The notes beneath the pieces are model-generated. The model ran no database searches and was not told where the DNA came from. It was given only the letters and a program-made list of their open reading frames with translations. From T1Sed10-7 sp047921175 (GTDB lineage Bacteria; Actinomycetota; Nitriliruptoria; Nitriliruptorales; Nitriliruptoraceae), in assembly GCA_047921175.1 (NCBI GenBank), contig JBLRWQ010000002.1, positions 1-64,000 of the forward strand: DNA of 64,000 nt, written 5' to 3'. This document shows positions 1-7,195 of this stretch, piece by piece (positions within the stretch are counted from its first letter, which is position 1; the number at the start of each line of letters is the position of its first letter). A program made the translations under genes and the position numbers.

Positions 1-508
1 TCAGCCAGGACTCCATGGTCCCGAAGAGCACGTCGCCACGCTCGGCCTGCTCACGCAGGATCGGGTCCCGCGCCAGCATCCAGCGGACGGTGGGTCCGGA
101 GAAGTAATCCATCAGTGGCAGGCCGCTCTTGGCCCGGAAGCGGTCATGCCCGCCGTCTGCGGCCAGCCGCTCGACGATCGACCGGGTGCGGGTGTCCTGC
201 CAGGTGATGGCGTTGCCGACCGGCCGGCCGGTGCGCCGCTCCCACAGCAGGCAGGTCTCGCGCTGGTTCGCGATCCCCAGCGCCACGACCTGCTCCGCTG
301 ACGCCCCGGCCTGGGCGACCGCCTGCGGGACGACCCGCTCGACGTTGCGCCAGATCTCGACCGGGTCGTGCTCGACCCATCCGGGGCGGGGGAACAGCTG
401 CGCATGCTCGCGCTGGGCCACCGAGACCAGCCGCCCGGCGTGGTCGAACAGGATGCAGCGGGTCGAGGTGGTGCCCTGGTCGATCGCGGCCACGTACCGT
501 TCGGTCAT
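1..508 (-). CDS. glpK: Glycerol kinase, N-terminal part (cut by window edge)
   Basis: Phosphorylates glycerol to sn-glycerol 3-phosphate with ATP in the cytoplasm (family knowledge). The reverse strand from 508 reads M-T-E-R-Y-V-A-A-I-D-Q-G-T-T-S-T-R-C, the phosphate-binding opening of FGGY kinases in the form typical of GlpK. It continues with 'ANQRET', 'ITWQDTR' and 'FSGPTVRWML', also GlpK-like. About 169 codons are present and the rest lies left of the window. The ATG lies 4 bases after the stop of the upstream IclR regulator, so the two are almost certainly co-transcribed and probably translationally coupled. Other FGGY sugar kinases are possible but fit these motifs less well. Confidence 0.88.
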   Translation of the reverse strand, partial: MTERYVAAIDQGTTSTRCILFDHAGRLVSVAQREHAQLFPRPGWVEHDPVEIWRNVERVVPQAVAQAGASAEQVVALGIANQRETCLLWERRTGRPVGNAITWQDTRTRSIVERLAADGGHDRFRAKSGLPLMDYFSGPTVRWMLARDPILREQAERGDVLFGTMESWL

Positions 509-512
509 CGGC

Positions 513-1292
513 TCACCCCCGCCGGCTCGCGAGCTCGCCGCTGATCGCTCGGGCGGTCTCCATCACGCGGATCGCGAGGCTGGGGCGGGGGTTGCGGCCC
601 CCGTCGCAGATGCTGGTCGGTGCGCCGGTGATCGCCACCGCACCGACCACGACGCCACCGGGATCGCGGATCGGGGCGGCGATGCTGGCCTCCCCGGCGG
701 TCAGCTCCTCGACATCGGCACCCCAGCCTCGGTCACGGACCAGGCTGAGCTGGGCGGCCAGTGCCCGGCCATCGGTCACCGTCCGCGAGGTATAGGGCTC
801 CAGGGTCCGCTCGCGCAGTCGAGCACCCGCACCGGGAGCGAAGGCCAGCAGGGTCTTGCCGAGCGCGCAGGCGTGGGCCGGCAGCTGACGGCCGATCTCC
901 AGCACCTGGACGCTGTCGTCGGGGCGGAAGACGTGGTGGACGACCGCGACCTGCTCCCCGTCGTGGAGCATGCCGAGGTGGACGGCTTCCCGTGTGCGGG
1001 ACGCGAGCGTGTCGGTCCAGTTGATCGCGAGCGAGCGCAGCTCGTTCGGGTCGAGGGCATCGTCGCCGAGGCGCACCAGTTCGGTGCCGAGCCGGTAGCG
1101 ACCGGTGCGTCGGTCCTGGTCGATGAACCCGACCCCGTGCAGGGTCCGGATGATCCCGTGCGCGGTGCCCTTGGGTAGCGACAGCGACGAGGCGATCTCC
1201 ACGACCCCGAGCGGTCGACGGGCGATGGCGAGCAGGCGCAGCACCGCCGCCGCACGCTCGATCGACTGCACCGTCCCAGGCATGGGCGGCAC
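513..1292 (-). CDS. IclR-family transcriptional regulator, probable glycerol regulator
   Basis: A 259-residue IclR-type regulator. The N-terminal winged helix-turn-helix (about residues 7-70) contains 'QSIERAAAVLRLL' and 'LSLPKGTAHGIIRTL'. The C-terminal effector-binding domain has the family motif 'PAHACALGKTLLAF'. I chose the GTG at 1292 because GGGGGAGG sits 7 bases before it; an ATG three codons on (1283) is the alternative. The gene is followed after 4 bases by glpK. In Streptomyces the IclR-type regulator GylR controls the glycerol operon, so a glycerol or glycerol-3-phosphate responsive role is inferred here from position. The gene diverges from the response regulator at 1364. Confidence 0.88.
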   Translation of the reverse strand: MPPMPGTVQSIERAAAVLRLLAIARRPLGVVEIASSLSLPKGTAHGIIRTLHGVGFIDQDRRTGRYRLGTELVRLGDDALDPNELRSLAINWTDTLASRTREAVHLGMLHDGEQVAVVHHVFRPDDSVQVLEIGRQLPAHACALGKTLLAFAPGAGARLRERTLEPYTSRTVTDGRALAAQLSLVRDRGWGADVEELTAGEASIAAPIRDPGGVVVGAVAITGAPTSICDGGRNPRPSLAIRVMETARAISGELASRRG

Positions 1293-1363
1293 GCTAGTGC
1301 CTCCCCCGCCCCGCTGGTCGGTGGACGCGTACGCTGCCGCACAGGCGACCCGCGGGGCGAGGC

Positions 1364-2038
1364 ATGGTGCAGACGCAGGATCCGGGGAGCACGCCACCCC
1401 GTGCCGCCCCGCGACGTCCCCCGGTCCGGGTCGTGCTGGCCGATGACCACCCGGTCTGGCGCGACGGGGTCCGGGCCGACCTCGGGGCGCGCTTCGAGGT
1501 GGTGGCGGAGGCCGGGACGGCCGCCGAGGCCATCGCCGCGATCGCCGAGCACGAGCCGGACCTGGTGGTCTGCGACCTGCAGATGCCCGGTGGCGGGGGG
1601 TTGGCGGTGGCGAAAGCCTGCGCCGAACGGACCCGCATCGTGATCCTGACCGTCTCGGAGCAGGAGCGCGACCTCCTCGACGCGGTCGCGGCCGGGGCGG
1701 TCGGGTACCTGACCAAGGCGACCCCCGGCCCGGAGCTCCAGGCGCAGCTGCTCCGCGCCGCCGCGGGTGAGCCCGTCTTCTCGCCGTCGCTCGCCATGCT
1801 GGTGCTGGGCGAGTTCCGGCGCATGGCGCGTGAGGCGACGGGGTCCCAGCCGCTCACCGAGCGCGAGCGTGAGGTCCTCCAGCACGTCGCCCGGGGCTAC
1901 ACCTACCGGGAGGTTGGCGAGCAGCTCCACATCGCGCCGAAGACGGTGGAGAACCATGTCCGCAACATCCTGGACAAGCTCCACCTCTCCCGCCGGCAGG
2001 AGTTGATCCGCTACGCGGTCGAGCACGGCATCGAGTGA
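1364..2038 (+). CDS. NarL/FixJ-family response regulator (orphan)
   Basis: A two-component DNA-binding regulator of 224 residues. The receiver domain (about 20-140) shows the acidic pair D27/D28 in 'LADDHP', the phosphoacceptor D71 in 'VVCDLQMPG', T96 in 'ILTVS' and K118 in 'YLTKA'. The C-terminal LuxR-type helix-turn-helix (about 160-224) has 'LTEREREVLQHVARG' and 'APKTVENHVRNILDKL'. No histidine kinase gene is nearby, so it is an orphan in this window. The start is uncertain: GAGG is only one base from the ATG at 1364, GTG at 1367 is possible, and the first ~20 residues are proline- and arginine-rich and may not be translated. Target genes cannot be told from sequence. Confidence 0.9.
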   Translation: MVQTQDPGSTPPRAAPRRPPVRVVLADDHPVWRDGVRADLGARFEVVAEAGTAAEAIAAIAEHEPDLVVCDLQMPGGGGLAVAKACAERTRIVILTVSEQERDLLDAVAAGAVGYLTKATPGPELQAQLLRAAAGEPVFSPSLAMLVLGEFRRMAREATGSQPLTEREREVLQHVARGYTYREVGEQLHIAPKTVENHVRNILDKLHLSRRQELIRYAVEHGIE

Positions 2039-2152
2039 GGCCGGCCGCCGACGCCTGGGGACCCCCTGGGGTCGGGTAGGGGCCGGCCCCGATGGTCGCG
2101 CGGGCCCGGTGCGCGCAGCCTGGAGGTGAGCCGCTGCTGCCAGGAGCCGACG

Positions 2153-4870
2153 ATGCGTCCGACGAGCCTCCCCACCCCCACGAGCCGCCCGACCCCGCCA
2201 CCACCGCCCCGACCGGTCCCGCCGGTCGCCGACGGACCACCACCACCATCACCGTCCCGGGCCGCGGACCCACCACCACCGCCCGGGTGGCCGGTGACGC
2301 CGCCAGCAGCGCGGAACCGTGCACCGCTGGCCGCGTGGGTGGCCGGGCTCGGCGCCCTGCTGCTGTTGGCTGCTGCCGCCACGTTCCTCGCCGTGAGCTG
2401 GGACGCGCTCGGTGCGACCGCCCGCATCGCGATCGTCGCCGGGCTGACCGCGTCGGCCATCGTCGGTGGTGACCGGCTGCGCCACACCCTGCCGGTGGTC
2501 GGGGCCGTGGTGTTCCACCTCGGTGCGCTGTTGCTGCCGGTGGACGCCCTCGGGCTCGTGCTCCAGCTCGACGGACCCGTGTGGCTGCGCTGGGTCGCGG
2601 CCGGGGCCACCGCCGTCGTCGCACTCCCGCTGCTGGCCGTCGCCGGCCGTGCGCCGGTGCTGGCCGGGCTCGGCCTGGCGGGGGTGCCGGTGCTGGCCAC
2701 CGGGGTGGCGCTGGCCGGGGGGCCGGGGCCGGCGGTCGTGGTCGCGCTCGCGGGCCTGGCCCTGCTGCCGCTGGCCGGATGCACCGTGCCACCGGCGCTG
2801 GCGCCGGTCGTCACGCTCGGCAGCGTCGTCCTGCCGGTCGCCGCGGTGGTGCTCGGGCTAGCGGCGGAGCTGCTGGCCGCACTGCCGGCCGCCGGGGTCA
2901 GCGCCACCGCGGCCGAGGCCGGCTGGGTCGCCGGCTGGCAGGTGCGCGCGCTCGTCGCCGTGCTGGTCGTCGTCAGCCTGGGCGTGCGCGCGCGGCGCGG
3001 CGAGCCGTGGCTGGTCGCGGTCGCGATCGCCACGGCGGTCCTCGCCCTGCTGCACCTGGTGCTGCCCGAGGCCACCCCCCGGGCCGTGCGCCTGTGGACA
3101 CCCACCTTCGTCTGGCTCGCGTTGGAGGCTGCGGCGCTGGCGGTGCGGCGCCGCGAGCCGGGCGGGACGGGGCTTCGGGCCGCCACGCTGGTCGCCGAGG
3201 TGGTGGGCCTGCCGGTCGCGCTGCTGGCCGCCTCGGTGGTCCTCGAGGAGCCGCTGCGCTGGTGGCAGACCGACACCGTCCTGGCCGGGGTGGTGGCCAT
3301 CGCCGCCGCTGCCTGGGTCCTCGCGAGCCTGCGGTTGGAGCGTGACCGACGCACCGGGTCGCCCTCGATCCCCGCCGGGCTGCTGCCGGCCCTGCTGGTC
3401 GTGGCCGCCTGGCACGTGATCGCGGGCATCGTCCTGTCCGGTGCGGGCACCGAGGTGGTGGTCGTGACCGCCGGCGTGCTGGCGTTGCTGCCGGCCGTGC
3501 TCCGCAGCCCGCGTCGCCGCGCGGCGCTGCCGCTCGGGCAGCTGGTCGGTGACCTGCTCGCCACCGCGGCGTTGCTGCTGGCGGCGGCGGGTCCCGCGGC
3601 GGGGGAGCGGATCGCGGTGCTGGTCGCCGTGCTCGCCCCGGCCGCCGTGCTGCCGCTGCTCCATCCGCTGGCGGCCCGCGCCGGGCGGACGCCCCGGTTC
3701 GTGACGGGTGCCGCCGCGCTCCTGCTGGTGGCGACCGTCGGCGAGCTGGCGTCGATGGGGCTGCGGGCTGCCGGGCTGCCCGTCGGGCTGACCGCCCTGG
3801 TGGTCGGTGCGACGGCCGTCGCTCTGGCACAGGTCGTGGCCCCGGTCCGGGTCGTGGCCGGAGCGGCCCGGCTCGTGGGTGCCGCCGCCGCCGTGACCGC
3901 GAGCCTGCCGCCCGGGTGGGGGCAGGCCGACCGCTGGCTGGTCGCCGCGGACGACGTCCGCCTGGTCCAGACCCTCGGGCTCGACAGCGGCGCACTGCTG
4001 CCGGTGCTGGTGCTCGGCACCCTGCTCGCCCTCGACGCGATCGTCGACCGCGGACCGTTGGCCATCGCAGGCACGGCCCTGGTCGGGCTGCGCGCGGTCA
4101 CGGTCGTCTCGCTGGCCCTGGGTGTCGATCTCGAGGTGACCGGGGCGGGGCTCCTCGCCCTCGGGATCACGGCCGCGACCCTGGCCGCGCTCGGGCGTCG
4201 GGGGCTGCAGGCACCCGCGACGAGCGCGGCTGCGGCGCTGGCCATCGGGGCGATCCCGCTCGGCTGGGCGCTGCTCGGCGACGCGGCGCTGCTGCGTGCC
4301 CTGGCGTTGCTCACGGCCGGGGTGCTGCTGCTCGTGGCAGGGCTCGTCGCGCGCCGCCTCGGCCTCGCCCACATCGGCGCGGCGGTGGCCACCGGGGGCA
4401 CCTGGTCGCTGCTGTTCGAGCTCGACGTGTCGGCGCTGGACGTGTGGTTGCTGCCGGTCGCGGTGCAGGTGCTGCTGGCCGGCGTGTCGGCGCGGCGGAG
4501 CGGACCGACCTCCTCGTGGGTCGCCGAGGCCCCGGCGGTCGCCCTGGTCGGCGTGCCGGCGGTGCTGGAGCGCCTGACCGGAGGTCCGGGCTGGCACGGG
4601 CTGCTGGCCGGGCTGGTCGGGATCGCGGCCGTGGTGGCCGGTGGCCGGCTGGCACGACGGGGACCGCTGGTCGTCGGCGCGGTCGTGCTGGTCGCGATCG
4701 TGGCGGTCGAGACGTTGACGGTGGTCGCCGGGCTGCCGACCTGGGCCTGGCTCACCCTCGGTGGGCTCGTGCTGCTCGTGGCCGCCGCCTCGATCGAGCG
4801 GCTCGGGCAGAGCCCGGCCGAGGCAGCCCGGCGGGTCGCTGCCGGGCTGCGCGATCCGGATCCGGTCTGA
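2153..4870 (+). CDS. Large polytopic membrane protein with proline-rich N-terminus
   Basis: A 905-residue protein of unknown function. The first ~55 residues are proline-rich and probably cytoplasmic. The remainder is an almost unbroken run of hydrophobic Leu/Val/Ala segments, roughly 25-30 membrane helices, with few polar residues and no recognisable catalytic motif. It resembles large multi-helix membrane proteins of unknown role found in actinobacteria (from memory). Start: ATG at 2153 with AGGAG six bases upstream, preferred over the in-frame GTG at 2126, which lacks a ribosome site. It is co-oriented with the response regulator ~115 bp upstream and could be co-transcribed. The composition is extreme (mostly A, V, L, G), so homology calls will be unreliable. 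Confidence 0.72.
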   Translation: MRPTSLPTPTSRPTPPPPPRPVPPVADGPPPPSPSRAADPPPPPGWPVTPPAARNRAPLAAWVAGLGALLLLAAAATFLAVSWDALGATARIAIVAGLTASAIVGGDRLRHTLPVVGAVVFHLGALLLPVDALGLVLQLDGPVWLRWVAAGATAVVALPLLAVAGRAPVLAGLGLAGVPVLATGVALAGGPGPAVVVALAGLALLPLAGCTVPPALAPVVTLGSVVLPVAAVVLGLAAELLAALPAAGVSATAAEAGWVAGWQVRALVAVLVVVSLGVRARRGEPWLVAVAIATAVLALLHLVLPEATPRAVRLWTPTFVWLALEAAALAVRRREPGGTGLRAATLVAEVVGLPVALLAASVVLEEPLRWWQTDTVLAGVVAIAAAAWVLASLRLERDRRTGSPSIPAGLLPALLVVAAWHVIAGIVLSGAGTEVVVVTAGVLALLPAVLRSPRRRAALPLGQLVGDLLATAALLLAAAGPAAGERIAVLVAVLAPAAVLPLLHPLAARAGRTPRFVTGAAALLLVATVGELASMGLRAAGLPVGLTALVVGATAVALAQVVAPVRVVAGAARLVGAAAAVTASLPPGWGQADRWLVAADDVRLVQTLGLDSGALLPVLVLGTLLALDAIVDRGPLAIAGTALVGLRAVTVVSLALGVDLEVTGAGLLALGITAATLAALGRRGLQAPATSAAAALAIGAIPLGWALLGDAALLRALALLTAGVLLLVAGLVARRLGLAHIGAAVATGGTWSLLFELDVSALDVWLLPVAVQVLLAGVSARRSGPTSSWVAEAPAVALVGVPAVLERLTGGPGWHGLLAGLVGIAAVVAGGRLARRGPLVVGAVVLVAIVAVETLTVVAGLPTWAWLTLGGLVLLVAAASIERLGQSPAEAARRVAAGLRDPDPV

Positions 4871-5277
4871 CCAGGTTGTCCACAGTGGGCGCATCCGTCC
4901 GCCCGCTGTCGCAGCCCGCACGTAGGGTCGTGTTGTGGGAGGAAGGGGCCTGCTGTACCGTTCGAGGGTCCGCGCGGGGCCATCACGGCTCCGCGCGCCG
5001 TTCGTCACCGCTGGGCCACCTCGGCCCGACGTCACCGGACGGGCACGGATCCGACCGAGGGACGTGTCCGATCGCACACCCGGGAGCCCCGGGCCGCGGT
5101 CAGCGCACCCCTCGACGACCGGTCCTGAGGACGCACCCCTGTCCCTGACGACGATCGCTGCGCACCGCGCGCGGTGGTCGTGACCGCGGGGACCACCGAG
5201 CCGGCAGGACGCCGTGAGGCATCCGGGCCGGTCCGCACCGCGCACCGCGCGGGGCGGCGCGACCAGAGGAGGTGCAC
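4871..5277 (+). promoter_or_regulatory. Leader and promoter region of the rpsF operon
   Basis: A 407-bp stretch without a convincing gene. A plausible sigma-A promoter is TTGTGG (4933-4938), a 17-base spacer, then TACCGT (4956-4961). This would leave a ~310-base leader before rpsF. Long leaders upstream of rpsF can hold the S6:S18 autoregulatory RNA; GC-rich dyads are present but I could not place its conserved bulge with confidence. A single TTGTCCACA (4876-4884) matches a DnaA box in high-GC actinobacteria, but it is isolated. Confidence 0.35.
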
Positions 5278-5580
5278 ATGCGCCGCTACGAGATGATGCT
5301 GCTGCTGACCGACCGCCTGGAGGAGGAGGCCGCGAAGGCGGCCTTCGACAAGGCCAAGACGATCCTCGCCGACCAGGGCGGGAACCTCCTCGAGGAGGCG
5401 TGGTGGGGCAAGCGCAAGCTCGCGTACGAGATCGACAAGCGTGACCACGGCTTCTACGGCGTCCTCGACTTCGAGGCGACGTCGGAGACGGTCAACGAGC
5501 TCGAGCGTCAGCTGAAGATCTCCGACGACGTGGTCCGGTTCAAGACGGTCCGTCCGGAGATCCGGGTGCGGTCCGCCTAG
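5278..5580 (+). CDS. rpsF: 30S ribosomal protein S6
   Basis: A small-subunit protein that pairs with S18 on 16S rRNA. It is 100 residues, the normal length. It opens with 'MRRYEMMLLLTDR' and carries 'WWGKRKLAYEIDKRDHGFY' and 'LKISDDVVRFKTVR', hallmark S6 segments. Start: ATG at 5278 with AGAGGAGG five bases upstream. A GTG six bases earlier overlaps that ribosome site and is rejected. It is first of the rpsF-ssb-rpsR-rplI-dnaB cluster, a classic bacterial operon order; ssb starts 72 bases after its stop. Confidence 0.97.
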   Translation: MRRYEMMLLLTDRLEEEAAKAAFDKAKTILADQGGNLLEEAWWGKRKLAYEIDKRDHGFYGVLDFEATSETVNELERQLKISDDVVRFKTVRPEIRVRSA

Positions 5581-5652
5581 GGCTCGCGCTGCACGGCCCC
5601 GTCCTCCCACGACGGCCCGTACCGCGACCGCGACGACCCGGAAGGATCGCCC

Positions 5653-6087
5653 ATGGCGTTCGAGTCCAACTTCATCACCTTCATCGGGAACCTGACCGAC
5701 GACCCCGATCTGCGCTTCACGCAGAACGGTGCGCCCGTCGCCTCGTTCCGGGTGGCCTCCAACCGCCGGTTCACCGACCGTGCCGGCAACCAGCAGGAGG
5801 AGACCACCTTCCTCAGCGTCAACTGCTGGCGCGACCTGGCGGAGAACACCGCGGAGTCGCTCAAGAAGGGCGACCGCGTCGTCGTGATCGGCCGGGTGCG
5901 CGTCCGCAGCTACGAGAACCGCGAGGGGCAGACCGTCTGGACCACGGAGATCGAGGCGGACGAGATCGCCCCGAGCCTGCGCTGGGCCCGAGCGGAGGTG
6001 TCACGCACCTCCGGCGGCGGCTCCGGCAGCGCGTCCACCGGGTCCTCCACGCCGCCGCCCCCGTCCGACGACGACGTCCCGTTCTGA
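5653..6087 (+). CDS. ssb: Single-stranded DNA-binding protein
   Basis: Binds single-stranded DNA at replication forks and repair sites. It is 144 residues. The OB fold occupies about 1-110 ('NFITFIGNLTDDPDLRFT', 'FLSVNCWRDLAENTAESLKKGDRV'). A Ser/Gly/Pro-rich linker leads to the acidic tip D-D-D-V-P-F, the conserved docking peptide for partner proteins. A GGAAGG ribosome site precedes the ATG. Its place between rpsF and rpsR is the standard arrangement. The linker is somewhat shorter than in many actinobacterial SSBs. Confidence 0.97.
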   Translation: MAFESNFITFIGNLTDDPDLRFTQNGAPVASFRVASNRRFTDRAGNQQEETTFLSVNCWRDLAENTAESLKKGDRVVVIGRVRVRSYENREGQTVWTTEIEADEIAPSLRWARAEVSRTSGGGSGSASTGSSTPPPPSDDDVPF

Positions 6088-6195
6088 TCGTTGGTGGTCC
6101 GGGCCAGCCGGCCCGGACCACGCCCCACCTCCATCCCCGACCCCACCGGCGCCGGCGGACCACCGCCGGCCGCGCCCCGACCGAGGAGCACGTCC

Positions 6196-6447
6196 ATGCC
6201 GCCCCGCAGCGCATCCAAGCCCAAGGACCGCAACAAGCCCCGCAAGCCGAAGCCCTGTCCGTTCTGCACCCAGGGCATCGAGTACATCGACTACAAGGAT
6301 CTGTCCACCCTCAAGCCGTTCCTGAACGAACGCGCGAAGATCAAGGCACGCCGTACCAGCGGCGTCTGCGCCAAGGACCAGAAGCAGCTCGCCGCGGCGG
6401 TCAAGAACGCCCGCGAGATGGCGCTGATCCCCTACACGACCCGCTGA
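6196..6447 (+). CDS. rpsR: 30S ribosomal protein S18
   Basis: Small-subunit protein, 83 residues, S6 partner. The sequence has 'KPCPFC' then 'IDYKDLSTLKPFLNERAKIKARRTSGVCAKDQ' in pieces typical of S18. Cysteines in C-P-F-C and G-V-C make it a zinc-binding (C+) type paralogue rather than the cysteine-less type. This matters because some actinobacteria carry both and switch between them under zinc limitation. Start: the ATG at 6196, where homology begins and GAGGAG lies nine bases upstream. The longer frame upstream to 6091 is intergenic. rplI follows after 13 bases. Confidence 0.96.
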   Translation: MPPRSASKPKDRNKPRKPKPCPFCTQGIEYIDYKDLSTLKPFLNERAKIKARRTSGVCAKDQKQLAAAVKNAREMALIPYTTR

Positions 6448-6460
6448 CGGAGGACGACCG

Positions 6461-7144
6461 ATGAAGCTGATCCTCAAGAGCGAGGTCGACAACCTCGGCC
6501 TGGCGGGTGACGTCGTCGACGTCGCCGACGGCTACGGCCGCAACTACCTCCTGCCCCGGGGCCTGGCGATGCTCGCCACCCCGGGCGCGATGAAGGAGGC
6601 GGAGGCGCTGATCCGGGCGCGCAAGGCCAAGGAGGCCAAGACCCTCGACGGTGCCAAGGCCTCCAAGGACGCGCTCGAGGCACGCACGCTGCGGATCCCG
6701 GTGCGTGTCGACGACCGGGGCGGGCTGTACGGCTCGGTCACCGCGAACGACGTGCAGCGGGTGCTGAAGGAGCGTGGGCACGACGTCCCGCGCAAGCGCA
6801 TCGAGCTGAAGGGCTCCATCAAGGAGATCGGCCGCTACGAGGTGCCGGTCCACGTCCACCCGCAGGTCAGCGCGCTCGTGACCGTCGAGGTGGTCGACCA
6901 GGAAGGGCGTCTCTCCCGCGACGCCGGTGGCGCCCTCGTCGATGCCGAGGCCGTCGCGGCTGCGGCCGCGGCTGCCGCCGCAGGGACGGACACCGATGCC
7001 GACGCCCTGGCCGAGGAGGCGCTGCAGGCGGCCGAGGAGTTCGAGCAGCAGCAGGCGGAGCTCGAGGAGGCGGAGCTCGAAGCCGCTGACGAGCAGCCTG
7101 CGGACCCCACCGCGACCGATGACGAGGCGCCCGCGAAGGGCTGA
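6461..7144 (+). CDS. rplI: 50S ribosomal protein L9 with long acidic tail
   Basis: Large-subunit protein. The N-domain signature 'GLAGDVVDVADGYGRNYLLPRG' appears in pieces at about 14-36. The usual helix linker and C-domain (about 70-150, ending near 'VHPQVSALVTVEVV') follow. L9 is normally ~150 residues; this one is 227. The extra ~75 C-terminal residues are rich in Ala, Glu and Gln, look disordered or helical and have no recognised function. GGAGG precedes the ATG by seven bases. It lies between rpsR and dnaB in the conserved cluster. Confidence 0.95.
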   Translation: MKLILKSEVDNLGLAGDVVDVADGYGRNYLLPRGLAMLATPGAMKEAEALIRARKAKEAKTLDGAKASKDALEARTLRIPVRVDDRGGLYGSVTANDVQRVLKERGHDVPRKRIELKGSIKEIGRYEVPVHVHPQVSALVTVEVVDQEGRLSRDAGGALVDAEAVAAAAAAAAAGTDTDADALAEEALQAAEEFEQQQAELEEAELEAADEQPADPTATDDEAPAKG

Positions 7145-7159
7145 GGGAGGTCCACCATC

Positions 7160-7195
7160 ATGGTCGGCGTCACCCGCGTGACCGACGCCCCATGA
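7160..7195 (+). CDS. Candidate 11-codon leader ORF coupled to dnaB
   Basis: ATG at 7160 opens a short frame encoding M-V-G-V-T-R-V-T-D-A-P. Its TGA overlaps the dnaB ATG as ATGA (7192-7195). GGGAGG at 7145-7150 is spaced nine bases from this ATG, whereas the dnaB ATG has no ribosome site of its own. The simplest reading is translational coupling: ribosomes finish the leader and restart on dnaB. It is too short for any homology claim. Confidence 0.4.
   Translation: MVGVTRVTDAP

Noticed and set aside
2060..2073. Terminator after the response regulator
   Set aside because: GACCCC/GGGGTC are only two bases apart, leaving at most a 5-bp stem with a tight loop; too weak to call.
4876..4884. DnaA box and possible replication origin
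   Set aside because: Only one TTGTCCACA is present, without a cluster, AT-rich unwinding region or dnaA/dnaN nearby.
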